Part shown: positions 48,545 to 56,468 of the stretch, one piece after another
Numbering within the stretch: position 1 is the stretch's first letter
How the letters are laid out: every line of letters begins with the position of its first letter
NCBI RefSeq assembly: GCF_002009175.1
Contig: NZ_CP018047.1
Span: 6,200,001-6,264,000 of the forward strand
Reading direction: 5' to 3'
DNA: 64,000 nt
DNA from: Streptomyces niveus
Lineage (GTDB): Bacteria; Actinomycetota; Actinomycetes; Streptomycetales; Streptomycetaceae
The notes under the pieces: model-generated
The model's database searches: none
What the model saw: only the letters and a program-made list of their open reading frames with translations
What the model was told of the DNA's origin: nothing
Translations under genes and position numbers: made by a program

Positions 48545-50167
48545 ATGTCGCGCATGTCCCGCTCGTCCCGCACACCCGACGTACGGCTCATCCATGAGGC
48601 CGTCGCCTCGCAGGCCCGGCTACGGCCGGACGCCACGGCACTCGTCTTCGAAGGCCGGCGCGTCAGCTACCGGACCCTCGACCTGGCGGCGCAGGCGTAC
48701 GCCGTGGAACTCGGCCGCCTCGGCGTACGCCCCGGACAGCTGGTGCCCGTGCTGCTGCCGCGCTCGCCGCGGCTGGTGGCCGTGCTCCTCGCCGTACTCC
48801 AACTCGGTGCCGCCTACGCGGCGCTGGATCCGAAACTGCCGGCCGACCGGCTGCGGACCGTCCTCGGCATGCTGGCGCCGCCGGTCGTCGTGGGTCCGTC
48901 GGCAGCCGTGCACCCGTCGACGGATGAGGACACCGGCGCCCGCATCGTATGGAGTCCGCCCGACGAGGAGCTGAGCGAGGCGGCCGGACGGGCACCGGAC
49001 CCCGGCTCCGCCCCCGCGGAAGCGGTGGCGGTGGACGGGGCCGCGCCGGCCACCGTGTTCTTCACCTCCGGCACCACCGGCACCCCCAAGGGCGTGCTCT
49101 CCCCGCACCGCGCCACCACCCGGCTCTTCGGCCCGGACGGCTTCGCCGACTTCGGCCCAGGCCGCGTGATGCCCCAGGCCGCCCCCGTCTCCTGGGACGC
49201 GTTCACCCTCGAACTGTGGAGCATGCTGACCACCGGCGGCACGGTCGTGCTCGTCGACAGCGACTACTTCCTCCCCGACGACCTGGCCGAACTCGTCCGG
49301 TCCACCGGCCTAGACACCATCTGGCTCACCGCCGCGCTCTTCAACCTCTTCGTGGACGAGGACCCCGACTGCTTCACCGGACTGCGCCAGGTCTTCACCG
49401 GCGGAGAGCGGCTCTCCGCCCCGCACATCCGGTCCTTCCTCGCCCGCCACCCGGGGATCACACTGCTCAACGGCTACGGCCCGGTCGAGTGCTGCGTCTT
49501 CGTCACCACCCACCGGATCCGACCCGCCGACTGCGAGGCCGAGTACGGCATCCCGCTCGGCACGGCGATCCCCGGCACCGCGATTCACATCCTCGACGGC
49601 GCCCGCGAGGTCCCGCCCGGCGCGCTCGGCGAGATCTGTGTCTCCGGAGAGGGGCTGGCCGACGGCTACCTCGGCAACGAGCGGGCCACGGCGGAGAGTT
49701 TCGCCACATTCGACCCCGGAACCGGCCCCCTGAGGATCTACCGCACCGGCGATCTCGGCAGGCTGGACGGCGACGGGGTGCTGCACTTCCACGGCCGCGC
49801 CGACCGGCAGATCAAGATCGCCGGGCACCGCGTCGAGCCGGCCGAGACGGAGGCCGCGGCCCTGCGGCTGCCGGGAATCCGCGAGTGCGCCGTGCTTCCC
49901 GTGGCCGGCGGGAGCGGTGCGTTCGAGCGTCTCGCGATGTTCTACACCGAGGAACCGCTCACCGGGACGCGACCGCCCGTCGAGGAGGACAGAACCGGTG
50001 ACGGCACGGTCGGCGGGGCCGCCGCGGAGCCCGACGCCGTACGGAAAGCGCTCTCCGCCGTGCTTCCGCGCGCTCAGGTGCCGGACCAGGTCCGGCGCAT
50101 CGCCTCCTTCCCCCGGACGCCCAACGGAAAGGTCGACATCGCCGCTCTGTTGGACCTGCCGGGCTGA
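48545..50167 (+). CDS. Free-standing NRPS adenylation enzyme
   Basis: 540 aa. Adenylation motifs: A3 FFTSGTTGTPKG (about 177-188), A4 SWDAFTLELW, A5 NGYGPVE, A7 YRTGDLGRLDGDG, A8 GRADRQIKIAGHRVEP, A10 FPRTPNGKVD with the catalytic Lys. Aligned by eye to the GrsA pocket, the specificity residues read D-A-L-W-F-G-G-V-F-K; Asp235 is kept, implying an alpha-amino acid, but I cannot name it. There is no carrier domain, so it probably charges the small carrier protein encoded just upstream. The insertion EEPLTGTRPPVEEDRTGDG near 480-505 is low-complexity. Next gene is the C-A-PCP-R synthetase. Confidence 0.88.
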   Translation: MSRMSRSSRTPDVRLIHEAVASQARLRPDATALVFEGRRVSYRTLDLAAQAYAVELGRLGVRPGQLVPVLLPRSPRLVAVLLAVLQLGAAYAALDPKLPADRLRTVLGMLAPPVVVGPSAAVHPSTDEDTGARIVWSPPDEELSEAAGRAPDPGSAPAEAVAVDGAAPATVFFTSGTTGTPKGVLSPHRATTRLFGPDGFADFGPGRVMPQAAPVSWDAFTLELWSMLTTGGTVVLVDSDYFLPDDLAELVRSTGLDTIWLTAALFNLFVDEDPDCFTGLRQVFTGGERLSAPHIRSFLARHPGITLLNGYGPVECCVFVTTHRIRPADCEAEYGIPLGTAIPGTAIHILDGAREVPPGALGEICVSGEGLADGYLGNERATAESFATFDPGTGPLRIYRTGDLGRLDGDGVLHFHGRADRQIKIAGHRVEPAETEAAALRLPGIRECAVLPVAGGSGAFERLAMFYTEEPLTGTRPPVEEDRTGDGTVGGAAAEPDAVRKALSAVLPRAQVPDQVRRIASFPRTPNGKVDIAALLDLPG

Positions 50168-50263
50168 TCGACGCATGATCGGTGTCTGAATATCGCCGCA
50201 CCGGCCTCCTCCGCCACCCCCCAGAGGTCCGTCCCAGTCGTTCGCACCACGAAGCGAGAAGCG

Positions 50264-53200
50264 ATGGAACCGCGTACCTATCCGATGTCGTTCGAGCAGG
50301 AGTCGATCTGGCTCAACGACCAGTACCAGCAGGGCACGTCCCGCTATCTGGAGTCGTGGGTCCACCGGCTGCGGGGCCCACTCGACATCGTTGCCGTCGA
50401 AGCCGCGCTCACCGGCATCGTGGCCCGGCACGAGGCGCTGCGCAGCCGGCTGACGCTGGTGGACGGCAGCCCGCGACAGATCGTCGTGCCGCCGACGCGG
50501 ATCCCTGTCCACGTACGGCGCATCACGGCGGACCAGCGGGAGACGGCGCTCAGGGAGGCGGTCACCCGGCAGACGGACCTCGCCGAACCGCCGCTGCTGA
50601 AGGCCACGTTGCTGGTGACGGCCGGCGGGGCCCACGATGCCGACGGGGACGACGGGCCGGGCGGGGACGATCCGCTCGTGGGCGCCGGCGCCGAGTCCGT
50701 ACTCGCCGTCGCGATCCACCACGCCGTGATCGACGGCTGGTGCTTCAGCCTCCTCGACCAGGAGTTCAGCGAGCTGTACCGCGCCGAGACCGAGCACAGA
50801 GCGCCCCGGCTGCCCGAACTGCCCGTCCAGTCGGGGCCGTACGCGGAGCGTCAGCGGAGCACCGGCGGCGAGCGACGCGCGAGGCTGGTCGAGCACTGGC
50901 GGGCCGAACTGGCGGGCGCGCCCGACGAGTCGTCCTTCCCCGCCGACCGGCCACGCCCGCCGGCCCTGAGCCACCACGGCGGCCAGGTCGAGTTCACCGT
51001 CGACGCCGCCACGGGATCGCTGATACGCGGCCTCGCCGCCCGGCTGCGCACGACACGCTTCGTGGTGCTGGCCGCCGCCCTGACCGCGCTGATCGGCCGG
51101 CACAGCGGCCAGGAGGACCTGGTCATCGGCACCCCGGTGTCACGCCGCGACGAGCCGGAGATCGAGGACCTGATCGCCTGCCTCACCGATGTCCTGCCGC
51201 TGCGCGGACGGCCGCGCCACGACCGGTCGTTCACGGAGCTGGTCGTGGAGATGAAGCAGCACGTCAGATCGGCCGTTCGGCACAAGGACGTGCCGTACAG
51301 CCATCTGGTGCGCGAGCTGGGCGTCGAGCGCACGCTGAGCCGGTTCCCGCTGTTCCAGGTGGTGTTCGCGGTCGACGACGCGCCCCCCTCCGCGCTGGCC
51401 CTGCCCGGTGTCGAGGCCGAGCGCTTCCAGGTGCACGGCGGCACCGCCAAGTACGACGTGTTCCTGCACCTGGTGCCCGACGGTGAGGGGTACCGCGGAC
51501 GGTGGGAGTACTCCGCCGACCTTTTCGACCACGCGACGGCCGAGCGCCTGGCGGCCCGGTTCCGTACGCTCGTCGCCGACGCCGTCGCCCGCCCGGAGAC
51601 CGCGCTCCAGGACCTGGCGGTCATGCCGGCCGACGAGGAACGGCGGACGCTCACCGAGTGGGCCCACGGCGCGCAGCCGCCGGCCGAAGTCCCTCTCGTG
51701 CACGAGGCGTTCGCGCGCTCGGCGCGGCTGGCACCGGACGCGCCCGCCGTCGTCGCCCGGGGGCGGACCCTGTCGTACGCGGAGCTGGACGCCGCCGCCG
51801 ACCGGGTCGCCGCGCTGCTCACCGCGCGGGGAGCCGTACGCCGCCCGGTCGGCGTCTGCGTGGAGCGGACGGAGGACCTGCCGGTGGCGGTCCTCGGGGT
51901 GCTGAAGGCGGGCGGCAGCTGTGTGCCGATCGACCCGGACCATCCGGCCGAGCGGATCGCGTTCACGGTGCGGGACAGCGGGATCGACGTCCTGCTCACC
52001 CAGCGGCGGTGCCGGCCGGCCGAACTGCCTTCGGGCGTCGAGGCGTTGCTCATCGACGGCCTGTCGGACGAGCGGCCGGACAGCCTTCCCGTCGCGCCGG
52101 TCGCGCCGGTCGTTCCGGTGGGCGCCGACGATCTCGTGTACGTCATCTACACCTCGGGCTCCACGGGGGAGCCCAAGGGCGTAGCCATGGAGCACGGCCC
52201 GCTGGCCAATCTGGTCGAGTGGCAGCGGCGCCGGTCGGCGACCGGCCCGGACGCCCGCGTGGGGGCGCGCACACTTCAGTTCGCGCCCCTGGGCTTCGAC
52301 GTCGCGTTCCAGGAGATCTTCGCGACCTGGGCGGCGGGCGGCGCGCTCGTCCTCGTGGACGAACAGGTCCGCAGGGACCCGCACCAACTGCTCGACCTGA
52401 TCGGGGCGGAGCGGATCGAGCGGCTGTTCCTGCCGTTCGTCGCGTTGCAGCAACTGGTGGAGTACGCGTGCGCCACCGGCCGACGCTGCGACTCTCTCAA
52501 AGAGGTGCTCACGGCGGGCGAACAGCTCCATGTCACGCCCGCGCTGCGGCAGTTCTTCGGCTCCCTCACCTCCGCCACCCTGGAGAACCAGTACGGCCCC
52601 TCCGAGACACACGTCGTGACAGCGGACCGGCTCGGCCCCGACCCGGCCTCCTGGCCGGATCTGCCGAGCATCGGACGGCCCGTCGACGGTGCGACCGTCC
52701 TGCTGCTGGACGAGCGGCTGCGGCCGGTGCCACCGGGCGCCGTGGGGGAGATCTGTGTGGGCGGACCGGTGGTGGCCCGCGGCTATGTGGGACGCCCGGA
52801 GCTGACCGCCGAGAAGTTCGTGGTGGGCGACATCCCGGGCACGGGCACCGGCGCGGGCACCGGCACGAGGCCGGAGTCCGGGGCGGGCGGCCGTTTCTAC
52901 CGTACCGGCGACCTGGCCCGGCTCCTGCCCGACGGCCGGATCCAGTACCTCGGCCGCGGCGACGGCCAGGTCAAGATCCGCGGCCACCGGGTGGAGACCG
53001 GCGAGGTGGAGGCGGCCGTACGCGCCCAGCCCGGCGTGGCCGACGCGGCCGTCGTGGCCCAGGACCTCGGCCCGGGAGCCGGGAAGCGGCTCCTCGCGTA
53101 CTACATCGCCGGTGACCGGAGCCCGGCCGGGCCCGAGGAGATACGGCGTGAGCTGCGCGCCCGGCTGCCCGCCCCGCTGGTCCCGGCGCGCTGCATACCG

Positions 53201-54913
53201 GTCGACAGCTTCCCGCTCACGGCGAGCGGCAAGGTGGACCGCGCGGCCCTCGCCGGGACGGGCCGGGGCGACGGCCACGTCGAGGGCCATGGCGACGAGC
53301 ACGAAGACGCTGGGAGTGGCACCGCACCGGCCGTCGCCGCGCCCGGCACCGCCACGCAGGAGCGGATCGCGCACCTGTGGTCGGAACTGCTCGGCCCCGT
53401 CCCCGGCCCCATCGGCGTGCACGACGACTTCTTCACGCTCGGCGGCGACTCCCTGCTGGCGACCCGGCTCGTCCTCGCGCTCCGCGAGGAGCTGGACGTA
53501 CAGGTGCCGCTGCGCTCGGTCTTCACCTCACCCACCGTCGCCGGCCTCGCCGCCCTCGTGGACGACGCCGGGCGGACGGCACGGGCCCCCGGTCCCGGCG
53601 ACGACATCCGGCTCGCCCCCGACATCGTTGCCGCGGACGACGTCCGCACCGTCGTCCCCGACCCCGAACACGTACTCCTCACCGGCGCCACCGGCTTCCT
53701 CGGCGCCTTCCTGCTGAGGGAGCTGCTCCGGCGGACCGACGCCACCGTCCACTGTCTGGTGCGCGGCAGCGACCGGGCCAACGCCGAGAAGCGGCTGCGC
53801 TCCGCCCGCGAGTCGTACGGCCTCACCGACCCCTCGACCGAGCACCGCGTCACCGTCGTCACGGGTGATCTCGCCCGGCCCCGACTCGGTTTGTCCGCAG
53901 CCGGTTTCGACCGGCTCGCCCGCACCGTCGACGCCGTCTACCACGCCGGGGCCGCCGTCAATCTGGTCTTCTCCTACGAACAGTTGAGAGACGCGAACGT
54001 GTACGGCACGCAGGAGATCCTGCGGCTGGCCGCCCTCCACCGCACGGTGCCCGTCCACCATGTCTCGACGGTCGGTGTGTACGGAGGCGGGGCCGGAGGC
54101 CCGTACGCCGCCGGTGAGGGGCCCGGTCGCCCCGTACGGCCCGTACGCCCCGAGGACCCGACCGGACCGCCCGCCACGCTGGAGCACGGCTACACACAGA
54201 GCAAATGGGCCGCCGAGCAACTCGTCGAGGCCGCGCGCGCCCGGGGGCTGCCCGTCTCTGTCTACCGGCCGACCCGGATCACCGGCGATTCGACCACCGG
54301 GGTGTGCCAGACGGGCGACTTCATGTGGCTGCTGCTCAAGGGCTGCCTCCAGGCGGGCGTGGCCCCGTCGGACGTCGACACCGCCTTCGACCTCGTGCCG
54401 GTGGACCACGTCAGCGCCGCCGTGGTGGAGCTCTCCCGTCAGCCCCGGTCGGCGGGGCGGACCTTCCACATCGCGGGGGAGCGGCCGTTGCGCATGGACG
54501 CCGCCGTGGCGCGGCTGCGCGCACTGGGCCACGCCGTCAAGGACGTACCGGCCGCCGACTGGCTCGCCGCCACCGAGTCGGATCCCGGCAACGCCGCCTT
54601 CCCCCTCCTCTCGGCCATGGCGGCCGAGACGCGCGGCGGCGGCTCGGAGGGCAGCGCGCTCTTCGACGCGGGGGACACCCGGCGTGCGCTGGAGGGCACC
54701 GGCATCGTCTGCCGCGACATCGACGACGAACTCTTCGTCAAGTACGTGGAGTACTTCACCCGTACGGGATTCCTGCCGCCACCGGCCGCCCATGGCACCG
54801 CAGCCCCGTCCCCGGTTCCGAAGGCGAGGCCACAGCCGGCTCCGGCCCCGCCGTCCCCCGCTACGACAGCTCGTCCTCATAAGGAGGCTCAGCGCCGGTG
54901 CGGGAGCAGGTGA
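50264..54913 (+). CDS. NRPS, condensation-adenylation-PCP-reductase (terminal module)
   Basis: 1549 aa. Condensation domain 1-440 with active HHAVIDGW (about 152-159). Adenylation domain 465-980: A3 YTSGSTGEPKG near 628, A5 NQYGPSE near 776, A7 YRTGDLARL, A8 GRGDGQVKIRGHRVE, A10 SGKVDRAAL. PCP 1025-1105 with Ser in LGGDSLLATRLV near 1062. Thioester reductase 1130-1500: GATGFLGAFLLREL (NAD(P)H binding), YHAGAAVNLV, VSTVGVY, and the catalytic-type Tyr and Lys of YTQSKWAAEQLV near 1309-1313. Pocket residues by eye are D-V-Q-F-L-A-Q-V-V-K, close to published proline codes such as DVQFIAHVVK. Predicted to join residue X from the free carrier to proline (or an analogue) and release a dipeptide aldehyde or alcohol. 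The 3' end overlaps the convergent kinase gene by 53 bp; the tail is Pro-rich. No MbtH-like gene seen. Confidence 0.9.
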   Translation: MEPRTYPMSFEQESIWLNDQYQQGTSRYLESWVHRLRGPLDIVAVEAALTGIVARHEALRSRLTLVDGSPRQIVVPPTRIPVHVRRITADQRETALREAVTRQTDLAEPPLLKATLLVTAGGAHDADGDDGPGGDDPLVGAGAESVLAVAIHHAVIDGWCFSLLDQEFSELYRAETEHRAPRLPELPVQSGPYAERQRSTGGERRARLVEHWRAELAGAPDESSFPADRPRPPALSHHGGQVEFTVDAATGSLIRGLAARLRTTRFVVLAAALTALIGRHSGQEDLVIGTPVSRRDEPEIEDLIACLTDVLPLRGRPRHDRSFTELVVEMKQHVRSAVRHKDVPYSHLVRELGVERTLSRFPLFQVVFAVDDAPPSALALPGVEAERFQVHGGTAKYDVFLHLVPDGEGYRGRWEYSADLFDHATAERLAARFRTLVADAVARPETALQDLAVMPADEERRTLTEWAHGAQPPAEVPLVHEAFARSARLAPDAPAVVARGRTLSYAELDAAADRVAALLTARGAVRRPVGVCVERTEDLPVAVLGVLKAGGSCVPIDPDHPAERIAFTVRDSGIDVLLTQRRCRPAELPSGVEALLIDGLSDERPDSLPVAPVAPVVPVGADDLVYVIYTSGSTGEPKGVAMEHGPLANLVEWQRRRSATGPDARVGARTLQFAPLGFDVAFQEIFATWAAGGALVLVDEQVRRDPHQLLDLIGAERIERLFLPFVALQQLVEYACATGRRCDSLKEVLTAGEQLHVTPALRQFFGSLTSATLENQYGPSETHVVTADRLGPDPASWPDLPSIGRPVDGATVLLLDERLRPVPPGAVGEICVGGPVVARGYVGRPELTAEKFVVGDIPGTGTGAGTGTRPESGAGGRFYRTGDLARLLPDGRIQYLGRGDGQVKIRGHRVETGEVEAAVRAQPGVADAAVVAQDLGPGAGKRLLAYYIAGDRSPAGPEEIRRELRARLPAPLVPARCIPVDSFPLTASGKVDRAALAGTGRGDGHVEGHGDEHEDAGSGTAPAVAAPGTATQERIAHLWSELLGPVPGPIGVHDDFFTLGGDSLLATRLVLALREELDVQVPLRSVFTSPTVAGLAALVDDAGRTARAPGPGDDIRLAPDIVAADDVRTVVPDPEHVLLTGATGFLGAFLLRELLRRTDATVHCLVRGSDRANAEKRLRSARESYGLTDPSTEHRVTVVTGDLARPRLGLSAAGFDRLARTVDAVYHAGAAVNLVFSYEQLRDANVYGTQEILRLAALHRTVPVHHVSTVGVYGGGAGGPYAAGEGPGRPVRPVRPEDPTGPPATLEHGYTQSKWAAEQLVEAARARGLPVSVYRPTRITGDSTTGVCQTGDFMWLLLKGCLQAGVAPSDVDTAFDLVPVDHVSAAVVELSRQPRSAGRTFHIAGERPLRMDAAVARLRALGHAVKDVPAADWLAATESDPGNAAFPLLSAMAAETRGGGSEGSALFDAGDTRRALEGTGIVCRDIDDELFVKYVEYFTRTGFLPPPAAHGTAAPSPVPKARPQPAPAPPSPATTARPHKEAQRRCGSR

Positions 54914-55787
54914 CGGCGGCGGCGCGTGCGGCGAAGCCGAGGATGTCCCGCCAGCGCTCCTCGTCGAGCGCGTCCAGTGCCCGCTCCGACAGGGCGTCGA
55001 GGGCGGCCAGCCGGTGCAGCAGCGCGGCGTTCACCGTGTCGCCCGCGCCGATCGTGTCGACCACGTCCACCGGGGCCGCGGGCACCGCGAACTCCGCCCC
55101 GGCCCGTGTCCGTACGGTCAGCCCCTCGCCACCCCGCGTCAGCACCACGGCCGCCGGGCCGCGTGGCACACCCCCGAGCCACCGCGCGTCCTCCTCGGAG
55201 AGCTTCAGCAGCGACACGTACGGCAGCCACCGCGCGAAACGTGCGCGGTAGGCGTCCGCGTCGGGGATCACCGGCGGACGGATGTTCGGGTCGAGCAGGG
55301 TGAAGACCCCGTGGTCCGCCTCCCGCCGCAGCAGCGCCTCGTAGGCGCTCGCGCCCGGTTCGAGTACCAGGGAACACGTGCCCAGGGCGAGCGCCCTTGC
55401 CGACGGCGGCAGTTGGGCCGGCAGCTCGAAGAGCCGGTCGGCGGTGCCCTGCGCGTAGAAGCCGTAGCCGGCCGAACCGTCGCTTCCCACGGAGGCGACG
55501 GCGAGCGTCGTCGGTTCGGGACCGCGCTGTACGAGGGAGGTGTCGACGCGCGCCGACCGCAGACCGTCCAGCAGGGCCGTTCCGAAGCCGTCCGTGGAGA
55601 CGCGCGAGCAGAAGGCGGTCGGTGTGCCGAGCCGGCCGAGGGCGACGGCGGTGTTGTACGGGCCGCCGCCGAGCCGGGGCAGCAGCGGCGGCAGCGGGCC
55701 CACGGCCCCACCGCCCGGCGCACCCGCCGGATCCGCGGCGGGCCGCGGCACCAGGTCGATCAGGGCTTCTCCGGCGACGACGATCAC
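54861..55787 (-). CDS. PfkB-family carbohydrate kinase (fructokinase-like)
   Basis: 308 aa from the GTG at 55787 (VIVVAGEALIDLVPRP). Ribokinase-fold motifs: GEALIDLVP at the N-terminus, LGGGPYNTAVALGRLG (about 47-62), TFLLDPN-type DPNIRPPVIPD, and the C-terminal catalytic block DTIGAGDTVNAALL with the Asp of GAGD near 262. The start AGEALIDLVP and the DPNxRP segment favour a fructokinase/sugar-kinase assignment rather than nucleoside kinase. A much longer minus-strand frame exists upstream but is antisense to uvrC. Convergent with and overlapping the NRPS gene; likely a resident metabolic gene. Confidence 0.88.
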   Translation of the reverse strand: MIVVAGEALIDLVPRPAADPAGAPGGGAVGPLPPLLPRLGGGPYNTAVALGRLGTPTAFCSRVSTDGFGTALLDGLRSARVDTSLVQRGPEPTTLAVASVGSDGSAGYGFYAQGTADRLFELPAQLPPSARALALGTCSLVLEPGASAYEALLRREADHGVFTLLDPNIRPPVIPDADAYRARFARWLPYVSLLKLSEEDARWLGGVPRGPAAVVLTRGGEGLTVRTRAGAEFAVPAAPVDVVDTIGAGDTVNAALLHRLAALDALSERALDALDEERWRDILGFAARAAAVTCSRTGAEPPYEDELS

Positions 55788-55931
55788 GCCGCCGAACGTA
55801 ACCCATCGTTTCCGCTTACGACAGCGTGTGAGCGGGACGGGCGACACCGGAGGACTGCGTCGCGACCGCCCTGGGTAGGGTCGGGCGCAGCGCCGCCCTT
55901 CTGAGCCGTCCTTCTGACCAGTGGAGGCACC

Positions 55932-56360
55932 ATGCCCGCCCGGCCCACCCCCCGTCGTACTGTCCTGAAGGGGGTCGCACTGGCTGGTGCGGCCGGTGTC
56001 GGTGTGGCCGCCTGTTCCACCGAGTCGGAGCTGGGCAGCGCCGTGGAGCCGACCCCGACGGCCCCGGTCGACCTCGGCGCGGCCGACGCGGTGCCGGTCG
56101 GCGGCGTCAAGCTCTACCGCGAGGAGCGTCTGGTGGTGAGCTGTCCCGCCGAGGGGCAGTACAAGGCGTTCAGAGCCCAGTGCACCCACGCGGGCTGCGC
56201 GCTCGACAAGGTGGAGGGCACGGAGGGCAACTGCCCCTGCCACGGCAGCCGGTTCGACGTCACGACGGGCGAGGCGACGAAGGGCCCGGCGACGGTCCCG
56301 CTGCCCGAGGTGCCGGTCACCGTCAAGGACGGCAGGCTCGTCGCGGGCCCCGACGCCTGA
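55932..56360 (+). CDS. Rieske [2Fe-2S] lipoprotein with Tat-type signal
   Basis: 142 aa. The N-terminus RRTVLKGVALAGAAGVGVAAC combines a twin-Arg signal with a lipobox (VAAC, Cys near 28), suggesting folded export with the cluster inserted and lipid anchoring. Rieske ligands: CTHAGC (Cys/His pair 1) and CPCHGSRFD (pair 2), the usual C-x-H and C-x2-H motifs. Ends with VPVTVKDGRLVAGPDA, a conserved tail. Presumed electron carrier at the outer membrane face; partner unknown. It lies just before uvrC, probably in a separate transcription unit, since a promoter overlaps the intergenic region. Confidence 0.9.
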   Translation: MPARPTPRRTVLKGVALAGAAGVGVAACSTESELGSAVEPTPTAPVDLGAADAVPVGGVKLYREERLVVSCPAEGQYKAFRAQCTHAGCALDKVEGTEGNCPCHGSRFDVTTGEATKGPATVPLPEVPVTVKDGRLVAGPDA

Positions 56361-56438
56361 CGCCCGCCGCCGGCCCTCCCCGGAACACCCCCGGCGCACC
56401 CCCGCGACACCCCCTCGCCCCCACCCGTCGCGGCCACG

Positions 56439-56461
56439 GTGTCGGTGCCCGCAAGTAGGGT
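56439..56461 (+). promoter_or_regulatory. RecA/LexA-independent DNA-damage promoter of uvrC-rapZ-yvcK-whiA
   Basis: GTGTCGGTG (56439-56447), 8 nt, TAGGGT (56456-56461). Eight of nine positions match the motif and the -10 is canonical. Seven nt lead to the uvrC ATG at 56469; the GGAGG there would lie upstream of the predicted start, so the mRNA is probably leaderless. Confidence 0.7.
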
Positions 56462-56468
56462 GGAGGAC

